From JAPYTU01 sp036166735 (lineage in GTDB: Bacteria > Bacteroidota > Bacteroidia > Cytophagales > MED-G16), in assembly GCA_036166735.1 (NCBI GenBank), contig JAYZHG010000032.1, positions 1 through 25,568 of the forward strand: a stretch of DNA of 25,568 bases. The letters are read 5' to 3'. This document shows, in pieces, positions 1-7,540 of the stretch (the stretch's first letter is position 1; each line of letters begins with the position of its first letter). The position numbers were made by a program, and so were the translations under genes. A model generated the notes under the pieces. The model searched no databases and was not told the origin of the DNA. It worked only from the letters and a program-made list of their open reading frames with translations.

Positions 1-731
1 CCAAAAACCAAAGTAAATTCTCCTCGTCCCAAAAATTGTTTGTTTTGCCAACCTTCTTTGTCATCATAAACAGCCATTCTTGGAAAAAACTGAGCAATAG
101 TATAACTATAATTATTATCTTCTGGAAAATATTCATAACCACCCCTTCCTCCTAATTTCATTCTATCGTTAATTGTATATGACCAATCAATATTAAAAGA
201 AAAGGATTCTCCTGAGGCTAATGGTTTTTCTAGATTAATTCTCATCATAGTTTTAATGATATTGAACGAAAGGGGTTTATTTGAGGTGTTGATAACTTTA
301 TGTATTTTAAAGCCACCATCATAACGTTCTCCAGAAGAATTAGTATATTCATTTGTAATCGATTGAAGCCTTGCTCCATTCATAACATTGCTCATTTTAT
401 TAGGGGTAACCAAGGGTGTTTCAGAATCTTGTGCTCTAATGTTTTGGTCAAGCTGAACCCATAAATAAGTGAGAACATCGGGAGAATTATTATAATATGT
501 AATATTTTCAGATCCAGTAAGAATTTGATTTTCATCATTAATAGTAACCTTTATTTTATAGTCAGCTTTTTGTTGCCAGTAATCTATCCCAGGTGCTCCT
601 GATGCTGTTCTGTAGTTATTAGGCGATGGTAAGATTGTCCCTAATTGTTCAAATTTCTTTTCCCATTTTCCTTGACTTAAAACAAAAAAAGGAGAAAATA
701 ATAGTGTAATAAATATTGTTATAATTTTCAT
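1..731 (-). CDS. M1 family metallopeptidase, N-terminal part (cut by window edge)
   Basis: The frame opens with ATG at 731 and stays open to the left edge, giving about 243 codons. It begins with a signal peptide (MKIITIFITLLFSPFFVLSQ). It continues with the beta-sandwich N-terminal region of Bacteroidota M1 aminopeptidases: the stretch GIDYWQQKADYKIKVTIN, then ENITYYNNSPDVLTYLWVQL near residues 80-100, and a later segment with GGRGGYEYFPED and QFFPRMAVYDD. These are characteristic of the family. The catalytic HExxH domain would lie beyond the window, so activity cannot be judged. The product is probably an exported zinc exopeptidase acting on peptides in the periplasm or at the surface. The HupE-like gene lies upstream on the same strand with a 17-bp gap, so the two are probably cotranscribed. 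Confidence 0.85.
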   Translation of the reverse strand, partial: MKIITIFITLLFSPFFVLSQGKWEKKFEQLGTILPSPNNYRTASGAPGIDYWQQKADYKIKVTINDENQILTGSENITYYNNSPDVLTYLWVQLDQNIRAQDSETPLVTPNKMSNVMNGARLQSITNEYTNSSGERYDGGFKIHKVINTSNKPLSFNIIKTMMRINLEKPLASGESFSFNIDWSYTINDRMKLGGRGGYEYFPEDNNYSYTIAQFFPRMAVYDDKEGWQNKQFLGRGEFTLVF

Positions 732-748
732 AGGAGTTAGTTTATATT

Positions 749-1327
749 TTACCAAAATTTAGCATTGGTGATTAAAAGCAAACTTATTCCTAAAATTAAT
801 GAAGATACAAACAAAATCCATTCATTCCTTTTGGAAAAAAAGATTTTTGAAAAAATAAACCCAACAAACAAAAAAAGTAGTACTATAACTATTTGACCAA
901 TTTCAACCCCGATGTTAAAAGAAAAAAGTTCTAATAAAATGTTATCTCCAATTAACAAAGCTTTTAAATAATTTGAAAAACCCAAACCATGAATTAATCC
1001 AAAAAAAAGAGCTAAATAATAATTAAGATTACCTCCCCCTAATAAAGTTTGATTTCTTTTTCGAATATTATTAATCGCCGTTATCGCTATAGTTAAAGGA
1101 ATAGCAAATTCAATAATTTTTTGATCATATTGTATAAGGTTGAGTGTAGATAAAATTAATGTTAAGGTGTGCCCTACAGTAAAGGCGGTTATAAGAATTA
1201 TAATTTTTTTAATCATTTTTATATCATAAATAACGGTTAAAACCACTATAAACAATATGTGGTCTAAAGCTTGGTAGTTAATTATATGATCAAAGCCAAT
1301 TTCAAACCATGTTTTGAATTCTTGCAT
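749..1327 (-). CDS. HupE/UreJ_2 family integral membrane protein
   Basis: This 192-residue protein has about six hydrophobic segments. It carries the HupE/UreJ_2 histidine motifs: GFDHI (11-15), ALDHILF (20-26), FTVGHTLTL (49-57) and FGLIHGLGF (109-117). HupE and UreJ proteins are linked to nickel or cobalt uptake in hydrogenase and urease clusters. This shorter branch is widespread in Bacteroidota without either enzyme, and its substrate is not established. The His and Asp residues inside the membrane segments would fit passage of a divalent metal ion. The gene precedes the M1 peptidase gene and is divergent from DUF6702 and a zinc protease. A role in supplying metal to these exported metalloenzymes is inference only. 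The family call is firm; the function is open. Confidence 0.85.
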   Translation of the reverse strand: MQEFKTWFEIGFDHIINYQALDHILFIVVLTVIYDIKMIKKIIILITAFTVGHTLTLILSTLNLIQYDQKIIEFAIPLTIAITAINNIRKRNQTLLGGGNLNYYLALFFGLIHGLGFSNYLKALLIGDNILLELFSFNIGVEIGQIVIVLLFLFVGFIFSKIFFSKRNEWILFVSSLILGISLLLITNAKFW

Positions 1328-1380
1328 TTTGTTGTTTTAGATAACAATTGATTGTTAAATTTATTAAAAAATATAATAAT

Positions 1381-1860
1381 ATGTATCCTCTTTTGGTTAA
1401 CCTAGCTCTTTTTTTTATTCATGATTTTTTTGTTAGCGTCTCTTATATTGAATATGATGATCAAAGAAATGCAATTGAGGCACACAAAAAAATTTTTTTT
1501 GATGATTTTGAACAAACACTAAAAAAACAATCTTTAAATGAAGATTTTGATATTTTAAAATCAAATCAGGTGTTGGTTGATGATTATATAAAGGATTATT
1601 TAACAAATAATATTGAATTTGTTATTAATGATAAACAATATGATTTTGAATATTTAGGCCATGAATATGAAGATGGAATGATTAATTGTTATTTTGAAAT
1701 CAAAAAAATCAAAAAAATCAAAAAAATCAAAATAAAAGATACTTCTTTGTTTGAAACATTTGAAGGACAAGAAAACCTTATATATTTTCAAGCCAATCAA
1801 AAACTAACAACAATTAGGTTAAAAGATCCTATCTTGTTTCATGAAATTATTATTAAATAA
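1381..1860 (+). CDS. DUF6702 family protein
   Basis: The product is 159 residues from the ATG at 1381. An upstream in-frame TTG at 1348 would add 11 lysine-rich residues; I prefer the ATG because it places a hydrophobic, signal-like stretch (YPLLVNLALFFIHDFFVSVS) at the N-terminus. The family pattern is visible: H-x-F-x-V-S-V-S-x-I-E-Y near the start, then an alternating strand ending in IFFDDFEQTL, where family members usually show a DDL/DDF motif. The biochemical role of DUF6702 is unknown. An unusual run IKKIKKIKKIKIK (about residues 107-119) comes from a 9-bp tandem repeat. The gene is followed after 15 bp by the secreted metalloprotease and is probably its operon partner. It is divergent from the HupE-like gene across a 53-bp gap. 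Confidence 0.75.
   Translation: MYPLLVNLALFFIHDFFVSVSYIEYDDQRNAIEAHKKIFFDDFEQTLKKQSLNEDFDILKSNQVLVDDYIKDYLTNNIEFVINDKQYDFEYLGHEYEDGMINCYFEIKKIKKIKKIKIKDTSLFETFEGQENLIYFQANQKLTTIRLKDPILFHEIIIK
1699..1732 (+). repeat. 9-bp tandem repeat (ATCAAAAAA) inside DUF6702
   Basis: Three perfect copies of ATCAAAAAA (1699-1725) are followed by a partial copy. Each unit is in frame and encodes Ile-Lys-Lys, so changes in copy number would alter the length of a basic segment without breaking the frame. Confidence 0.85.
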
Positions 1861-1875
1861 ACTAATCCTATAATT

Positions 1876-4311
1876 ATGAAAAAATTTTTATTTCTACTTC
1901 TGTTTTTCTTTTCTTTTCTTTTGTTTTCTCAAGTAAAAGATTCAGATGGTTTTTTAAAAGACATGTTAAAACATGAAGGCTTTATTGACTTTTATTGGGA
2001 TGAATCCCAAGGAAAAATTTATTTAAATATATCTTCATTAAATCAAGAGCTTATTTATATTAATTATTTGTCTGCAGGGGTGGGATCTAATGATATAGGT
2101 CTTGATAGGGGACAAATAGGAGGAACTAAAATTGTTGCTTTTATTAAAAAAGGATCTAAGATATTAATGATTCAACCTAATTATAAGTTTAGAGCTATTT
2201 CAGAAAATAAAGACGAAAAAAAATCTGTAGAAGATGCCTTTGCTAGATCGGTTGTGTGGGGTTTTGATATTGTTGCTAGCAATAAAAACACTTATGTGAT
2301 AGACGCAACCCCATTTCTTTTAAGAGATTCTCATGGTATTATTAATAGATTGAAAAGACAGCAACAAGGTAATTTTAATGTTGATAAAAAAAGCTCTTCT
2401 TTTGATAATTTAAATTCAAAAAATTTTCCATTTAATACAGAGTTAGAATCATTTCTTACTTTTAGAGGACAGGTAACGGGAAATGAATTAAGATCAGTGT
2501 CTCCTAATTCAGAGTCTTTTTCAGTAAGAACAAGACATTCGTTTGTTAAGTTACCTGATGACAATTATATTCCTAGAAAATTTGATTCAAGATCTGGATT
2601 TGGAGCTATTTCTTATTTTGATTATGCTTCTCCTATTAATGAATCAATCGAAAAAAAATTTATAAGAAGACATCGCCTACAAAAAAAATATCCTAACCAA
2701 GAAATAAGCGAACCAATTAAACCAATTGTCTATTATTTAGATAGAGGAGCGCCAGAACCTATAAAAGCTGCTTTAATTGAAGGTGCTTCATGGTGGAACG
2801 ATGCTTATGAAGCAGCCGGATTTACAAATGCATTTCAAATTAAAGTTTTACCAGAAGGTGCGGATATGTTAGATGTTAGGTATAATGTAATTCAATGGGT
2901 ACATAGGTCTACAAGGGGATGGTCTTATGGTTCTTCTGTTGTTGATCCAAGAACAGGAGAAATAATAAAAGGACATGTTTCCTTGGGTTCTTTAAGAGTA
3001 AGACAAGACTTTTTAATTGCTGAAGGATTGCTTAGACCATATAATAATAGTAAATCAAATAATTTAATGGAAAAAATGTCTATAGAAAGACTTCGACAGT
3101 TATCTGCACATGAAGTTGGACACACATTAGGTCTTTCTCATAATTATATTTCAAGCGCAAGGAACAGAAAAAGTGTTATGGATTATCCACACCCATTAAT
3201 ACAATTAAAAGACAATAAAATAGATCTATCTCAAGCGTATGATCATGGTATTGGCGATTGGGATAAGCTTGCTATAAATTGGGGGTATCGTGAATTTAAT
3301 GTTAAAAACGAAGAAAAATATTTAGAAGAAATTCTTCAAGAAGGATACAAAGAAAAAATTTATTTTATAACTGATCAAGATTCTAGACCACAAAGTAGCG
3401 CCCACCCTAGATCACATTTATGGGATAATGGATACAGCGCTTCAGATGAATTAAATAGAATGTTGTTAATAAGGCGGTATATCTTAGATGACTTTTCTGA
3501 TAATGCGATACAAAAAGGAGTGCCCATGTCGAATATAGAAGAGGTTCTTGTTCCTATGTATTTACTTCATAGATTTCAGATAGAAGCTGCATCTAAAGTT
3601 GTTGGCGGATTGGATTATTTTTATGCTATGAAGGGAGATGGGCAGTTGATTACAAAAATGCTTACTTTTGAAGAACAAAATAACGCTCTTAAAGCATTAT
3701 TACATTCAATTAATCCGAAAAATTTAGTGCTTCCAGAGTCTTTACTTAAATTAATACCACCAAGGGCTTATGGTTATCCACGAACAAGGGAAACTTTTAA
3801 GTCTAAAACTGGGTTAACTTTTGATCCATTAACCGCAGCCGAAACAGCTACCGACATGACTTTATCTATGTTATTAAATCATGAAAGAGCATCTAGATTG
3901 ATTGTATTAAAATCTAGAAACAATAATCAATTGGGATTAGACTATATGATAAAACAATTAGTAAATAATACAATTTTGAATACAAACACGTCTTTGAGTG
4001 GGTTAGAATTAGAAATACAAAAACTTGTAAACTATCGGGTTTTAAATCATATGTTTTTATTAGCTAATAACAAACGTACACACGAACAAGTTAATGCCAT
4101 ATTGTATTCTAATATATTTATGATAGCTAATAAATTAAGAGGGGGGGGTAAAAAAGATAAAACATTATCTTCACATCAAATATATCTGCTTCGAAAAATA
4201 GATCAGTTTTTAGATGGAGAGGTTGAATTATTTATTCCCAATTTTGTTAGTCCCCCCGATGGTTCTCCCATTGGATCGAATATTAATAATGGGTATAATT
4301 GTGGTTATTAA
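1876..4311 (+). CDS. Secreted zinc-dependent metalloprotease (DUF5117/DUF4953 family)
   Basis: This is an 811-residue protein with a signal peptide (MKKFLFLLLFFFSFLLFSQ). The extended metzincin-type zinc site HEVGHTLGLSH is at about residues 412-422: His412, His416 and His422 would bind zinc and Glu413 would act as base. A Met-turn candidate follows in SVMDYP (Met435). The N-terminal half matches the DUF5117 region (for example DGFLKDMLKHEGFIDFYW and RGQIGGTKIVAF) and the catalytic half the DUF4953 region. The length is normal for the family, and no type IX sorting domain is visible at the C-terminus. The protein is probably exported to the periplasm or surface; its substrate is unknown. A run of eight Gs at 4141-4148 lies near the end of the coding sequence. 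The stop codon directly abuts the stop of the convergent MaoC gene. Confidence 0.9.
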   Translation: MKKFLFLLLFFFSFLLFSQVKDSDGFLKDMLKHEGFIDFYWDESQGKIYLNISSLNQELIYINYLSAGVGSNDIGLDRGQIGGTKIVAFIKKGSKILMIQPNYKFRAISENKDEKKSVEDAFARSVVWGFDIVASNKNTYVIDATPFLLRDSHGIINRLKRQQQGNFNVDKKSSSFDNLNSKNFPFNTELESFLTFRGQVTGNELRSVSPNSESFSVRTRHSFVKLPDDNYIPRKFDSRSGFGAISYFDYASPINESIEKKFIRRHRLQKKYPNQEISEPIKPIVYYLDRGAPEPIKAALIEGASWWNDAYEAAGFTNAFQIKVLPEGADMLDVRYNVIQWVHRSTRGWSYGSSVVDPRTGEIIKGHVSLGSLRVRQDFLIAEGLLRPYNNSKSNNLMEKMSIERLRQLSAHEVGHTLGLSHNYISSARNRKSVMDYPHPLIQLKDNKIDLSQAYDHGIGDWDKLAINWGYREFNVKNEEKYLEEILQEGYKEKIYFITDQDSRPQSSAHPRSHLWDNGYSASDELNRMLLIRRYILDDFSDNAIQKGVPMSNIEEVLVPMYLLHRFQIEAASKVVGGLDYFYAMKGDGQLITKMLTFEEQNNALKALLHSINPKNLVLPESLLKLIPPRAYGYPRTRETFKSKTGLTFDPLTAAETATDMTLSMLLNHERASRLIVLKSRNNNQLGLDYMIKQLVNNTILNTNTSLSGLELEIQKLVNYRVLNHMFLLANNKRTHEQVNAILYSNIFMIANKLRGGGKKDKTLSSHQIYLLRKIDQFLDGEVELFIPNFVSPPDGSPIGSNINNGYNCGY
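4141..4148 (+). repeat. G8 homopolymer in the metalloprotease gene
   Basis: Eight consecutive Gs sit in a strongly AT-rich gene and encode Gly-Gly-Gly at about residues 756-758. Insertion of one G would read GGG GGG GGG TAA, an immediate stop that removes roughly the last 53 residues. Confidence 0.9.
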
Positions 4312-4716
4312 TTATAATTTTGTTTCGTGACGAACAATTCCTGTTCCATCCACAATAATTTTGTTTTTCATATCAAATATTTGTGTTTTAAAAACACCAA
4401 AATGTTTGTCTTTTATTATTCTTATAAGTTCTATGTAAACATAATATTTGCGATCTGGATACAAAGGGTTTTTAAAGCTTAGGTTTTGGCTTACATGAAT
4501 TGATCCAGAACCAGGAAATTTAGTTCCCATTACTTTTCCAAAGGAAGTCACAGAAAACAAACCGTGTACTATAGGTTTTTTAAATTTTGTTTTTGAGGCA
4601 AAATTTTTATTGATATGCAAGGGGTTTTTGTCTCCACTTAATTTAGCAAATTGATTGACCATTTCTTGTGTAATTATAAACTCTTCTTTATAAAATTCAC
4701 CAATTTTAAGTTTCAT
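4312..4716 (-). CDS. MaoC-like hot-dog fold enoyl-CoA hydratase
   Basis: This 134-residue single-domain protein carries the hydratase-2 signature FAKLSGDKNPLHINKNFAS (23-41). The usual catalytic pair would be Asp29 and His34. It is followed by the conserved KKPIVHGLFSVTSFGKV and the strand GSIHVSQNLSFKNPLYPDRKY. Such proteins hydrate trans-2-enoyl-CoA to (R)-3-hydroxyacyl-CoA, as in PhaJ, or act on related acyl-thioesters; the exact substrate cannot be read from sequence. It is the last gene of the six-gene minus-strand run, separated by 1 bp from the upstream permease gene. Its stop abuts that of the convergent metalloprotease. Confidence 0.85.
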   Translation of the reverse strand: MKLKIGEFYKEEFIITQEMVNQFAKLSGDKNPLHINKNFASKTKFKKPIVHGLFSVTSFGKVMGTKFPGSGSIHVSQNLSFKNPLYPDRKYYVYIELIRIIKDKHFGVFKTQIFDMKNKIIVDGTGIVRHETKL

Positions 4717-4717
4717 T

Positions 4718-5950
4718 TCATTTTTTATTTAAATCTAAAAAATTTTCATATTTTGAAGCATAATTAGCTGGAATTGTTGATGAAATACTTGAAATGAAAA
4801 GAACAATTAAAGCAACTAACAATACGTCATTATAAATTATTTTAACAGGATAGTTCTCAACAATCGAACTGCTCATATTAATAGAAATTAAACCAAAAGT
4901 GTCTTGTAAATAACAAATTAAACAACCTATAATTGTTCCAAAAAAAACGCCTTTAATAGCTATTATAATTCCTTGAAAAATAAAAATTTTTTTAATTTGA
5001 TTTTTGTTCCCTCCTAATGCATAAATAACTGAAATTTCTTTTTTCTTTTCAATGGCCATCATGCTTAATAGAAAGAAAATATTAAAAGAACTTAGAATAA
5101 TTATTAATCCAAAAACCAAATAAACAACAAACTTTTCTGTTTGTAAAATCTTATATAATCCAGCCCTTTGCTGTTCTGTTGTAAGGACATTGAAAGAAGG
5201 GCCTATTATTTGTTGGATTTGATTTGCTGTGTTTTTTGTTGATGATGTGTTGTTGACTTTAATCTCATAAGACGACACCTTGTCTTTTTTATTAAATAAT
5301 TTTTGAGCAAAATTTAATGAAGTGAAAATAAAATTATTGTCAAAATTATTTTCAATAGCAAAAACACCACTGGTTTTAAGCGATTTGGATTCATATAAAT
5401 TTGTATTTAGTAGCCCGGGTTTAAGCTTAGAAGTTTCTTTTAATGCAAAAACTTTTAGATTTTGAAAATTGTTATTTGAACGTATAGCTAAAGCATATTT
5501 TATTCCCCTACCAACAACCGCATAGTCTAGATCGTTTTTTTTAAAATAAAACTCTCCTTCTACTAAATTTTTTTGAATTCTATTTTGATCAATAAAAGAG
5601 GGGCTAACACCTTTTATTTTTGCGACAACTTTATTATCATTAAGTGTTATTAATCCTTTATTTTCTAAAACGCCAGAGATTGTTTCAACATTATTTATGT
5701 TTGAAATTTTTTCAGAAAAAAGATCATCAAAATATTTGTTTGTTTTATTTTCTATTTTTATTTCAGGATCAAAGTCTGCATAAATTGATTTGAGCAAGTC
5801 TTCTAATCCGTTAAAAACAGAAAGCACAGTGATCATAGCCGCTGTTCCTATTATTAAGGTAATTATAGAGAGGAGTGACAAAAAATTTATGAATGTTTTT
5901 TTTTTGTTCGAATTAATAAATTTTTTAGCGATGAATAAAGAAAAACTCAT
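4718..5950 (-). CDS. ABC transporter permease, FtsX/LolC-LolE-like
   Basis: This 410-residue protein has the MacB/Lol permease layout. One N-terminal membrane helix (about 22-48, LLSIITLIIGTAAMITVLSV) is followed by a large periplasmic domain of about 220 residues and then three C-terminal helices (about 272-297, 322-345, 374-396). The segment EKKKEISVIYALGGNKNQI after the second helix is the typical FtsX coupling region (family form KEIGILKALG). LolC and LolE extract lipoproteins from the inner membrane together with the ATPase LolD, and this is the likeliest role in a diderm. No LolD-type ATPase is in the window, so the partner must be encoded elsewhere. It lies 7 bp downstream of rbfA in the same transcription unit. 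Confidence 0.82.
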   Translation of the reverse strand: MSFSLFIAKKFINSNKKKTFINFLSLLSIITLIIGTAAMITVLSVFNGLEDLLKSIYADFDPEIKIENKTNKYFDDLFSEKISNINNVETISGVLENKGLITLNDNKVVAKIKGVSPSFIDQNRIQKNLVEGEFYFKKNDLDYAVVGRGIKYALAIRSNNNFQNLKVFALKETSKLKPGLLNTNLYESKSLKTSGVFAIENNFDNNFIFTSLNFAQKLFNKKDKVSSYEIKVNNTSSTKNTANQIQQIIGPSFNVLTTEQQRAGLYKILQTEKFVVYLVFGLIIILSSFNIFFLLSMMAIEKKKEISVIYALGGNKNQIKKIFIFQGIIIAIKGVFFGTIIGCLICYLQDTFGLISINMSSSIVENYPVKIIYNDVLLVALIVLFISSISSTIPANYASKYENFLDLNKK

Positions 5951-5957
5951 TCTACTT

Positions 5958-6314
5958 TTATTTTGGTGGAATGTTTAAATTAGATAAAATGATATCGATT
6001 TTTGATGCTTGGTGCTCGCTGTTATCAATAATAAATTTTATTTCAGGTATTTTTCTTATTTTTTTTCCTATGCTTTTAGAAAGATAATTTTTAACATCGT
6101 ATTTATTAGAATTAAGCACTTTTTCTATAAAGTCATTCTTATCGTGATTTAAAACACTAACAAATATCAAAGCAATGCTTAAATCTGACGATAGTTTGAT
6201 TCCCATTATTGTAATAAATTCGTTTTTTAAAAAACCTTTCCCTTTCTTTATTAAATACTCATTTATAACCTGATGAATTAAGCTTTCATGTTTTTCAATT
6301 CTTGTTCTTTGCAT
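5958..6314 (-). CDS. rbfA: 30S ribosome-binding factor RbfA
   Basis: This 118-residue KH-like protein begins RIEKHESLIHQVINEYLIKKG. It contains the RbfA strand pattern ITIMGIKLSSDLSIALIFVSV, then SKSIGKKIRKIPEIKFIIDNS, where the family has a conserved R-x-x-P-x-[IL]-x-F motif. RbfA binds the pre-30S subunit and helps mature the 5' end of 16S rRNA, especially in the cold. The length is normal. It sits 6 bp downstream of rpiB and 7 bp upstream of the LolC/E-like permease; pairing of rbfA with this permease is, to my knowledge, common in Flavobacteriia. Confidence 0.92.
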   Translation of the reverse strand: MQRTRIEKHESLIHQVINEYLIKKGKGFLKNEFITIMGIKLSSDLSIALIFVSVLNHDKNDFIEKVLNSNKYDVKNYLSKSIGKKIRKIPEIKFIIDNSEHQASKIDIILSNLNIPPK

Positions 6315-6320
6315 GTATTG

Positions 6321-6749
6321 CTAACAATTAATTTTACTTACTCTATTTGTGTGTCTACCACCTTCAAATTTTTTAGACAAAAAAACATCAATTATTTTTT
6401 TTTGTGTTTTTTTGCTAACAAATCTAGCTGGTATACAAATAATGTTAGCATTGTTATGTGTCCTTGATAGAGATGCTATTTCTTCGCTCCAACAAATTGC
6501 TGCTCTTATGTTTTTGTGTTTGTTTGCTGCCATTGCAACTCCGTTTGCACTACCACAAACTAATACACCAATATGATTTTTAGACTGACTTACTTTTTGA
6601 GAAACCACATGAGCATAGTCTGGATAATCTGTAGGGTCATTATTGTGTGTTCCACAATCTTCAAAAGAAATCTTGTTAGAATCAAAATGTTGTATTAAGA
6701 GTTTTTTATATTCAAAACCAGCATGATCAGATCCAATAATTATTTTCAT
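6321..6749 (-). CDS. rpiB: Ribose-5-phosphate isomerase B
   Basis: This 142-residue protein of the RpiB/LacA/LacB family interconverts ribose-5-phosphate and ribulose-5-phosphate in the pentose phosphate pathway. Visible motifs are GSDHAGFEYKK (6-16, with Asp8 and His9 in the active site), the catalytic cysteine loop VCGSANGVAMAANK with Cys65, and SRTHNNAN (95-102, with His98 for ring opening). The CGSANG form replaces the CGSGIG of Escherichia coli and is, to my knowledge, usual in Bacteroidota. The start codon overlaps the tatC stop by one base (TAATG), which suggests translational coupling. Confidence 0.95.
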   Translation of the reverse strand: MKIIIGSDHAGFEYKKLLIQHFDSNKISFEDCGTHNNDPTDYPDYAHVVSQKVSQSKNHIGVLVCGSANGVAMAANKHKNIRAAICWSEEIASLSRTHNNANIICIPARFVSKKTQKKIIDVFLSKKFEGGRHTNRVSKINC

Positions 6750-7540
6750 TAAGATTTTGGTTTTACTTTTCCTGAAATGAATATACTTATTTCATACAAT
6801 CCTACCAAAGGTATCGCCATTACAATTTGACTAAAAGGGTCAGGTGGTGTTAAGGTTGCTCCAAATATTAAAATAATAACAATAGCATGACGTCTATATT
6901 GTTTGAGCATTTGTTTATTTACAACACCAGCCTTAGTTAAAAAGTAAATTACCATAGGCAGTTGAAATAATAGTCCAGAAGCTAATACTAACATGGAAAT
7001 AGTTGAAACATAGGAAATTATATCAAACTCATTTAAAATGGAGGGGTCTATTTGATAGTTTGCTAGAAAATTTATAGAGATAGGGGTTAAAATGAAATAT
7101 CCAAATAGTATTCCAACGAAGAACAAGAACGAAACATAAAAAGTTGCTCCTCTTGCAGCTTTTTTTTCATTGGCATATAACCCAGGGGAAATAAATCTCC
7201 AAAATTCCCAAAAAGCATAAGGAAAAGCACAAATTATCCCTATAATGAATGAAGAAGAAAGGTGCATCATAAATTGACCAGCCATTTGTCGACTTTGAAT
7301 TATAAAAGGAAGTTCTGTGATACAAAAAGCAGACACATTGATTGTTTGACCGATATCACATAAAAAACGATATGTCCAAAAATCAGCTTTAGATGGGCCT
7401 AATAATATTATCCCAAAAACAATGTTTTTAGATAGAAACGCAATAATAGAAAAAATTAGAACCGCGCCTAAAGACCTTATAATATGCCATCTTAATTCTT
7501 CAAGATGACCTATGAAAGACATTTCTTGTTCTTTTTTCAT
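6749..7540 (-). CDS. tatC: Sec-independent protein translocase TatC
   Basis: This 263-residue protein has six predicted membrane helices. TatC signatures are FIGHLEELRWHIIRS near residues 9-23, FWEFWRFISPGLYANEKKAA in the second cytoplasmic region, and TPPDPFSQIVMAIPLVGLYE near the C-terminus. TatC recognises the twin-arginine signal of folded precursor proteins and, with TatA, exports them. The first periplasmic loop is long (about residues 45-95) and contains several cysteines, as I recall for Bacteroidota TatC. No tatA is nearby. It starts immediately after the glyA stop (TAAATG) and overlaps rpiB by one base, so it lies inside a tightly packed operon. Confidence 0.95.
   Translation of the reverse strand: MKKEQEMSFIGHLEELRWHIIRSLGAVLIFSIIAFLSKNIVFGIILLGPSKADFWTYRFLCDIGQTINVSAFCITELPFIIQSRQMAGQFMMHLSSSFIIGIICAFPYAFWEFWRFISPGLYANEKKAARGATFYVSFLFFVGILFGYFILTPISINFLANYQIDPSILNEFDIISYVSTISMLVLASGLLFQLPMVIYFLTKAGVVNKQMLKQYRRHAIVIILIFGATLTPPDPFSQIVMAIPLVGLYEISIFISGKVKPKS

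Noticed and set aside
1348..1380. TTG-initiated extension of DUF6702
   Set aside because: The extra 11 residues are lysine- and asparagine-rich and would displace the hydrophobic leader; the ATG at 1381 fits the family better.
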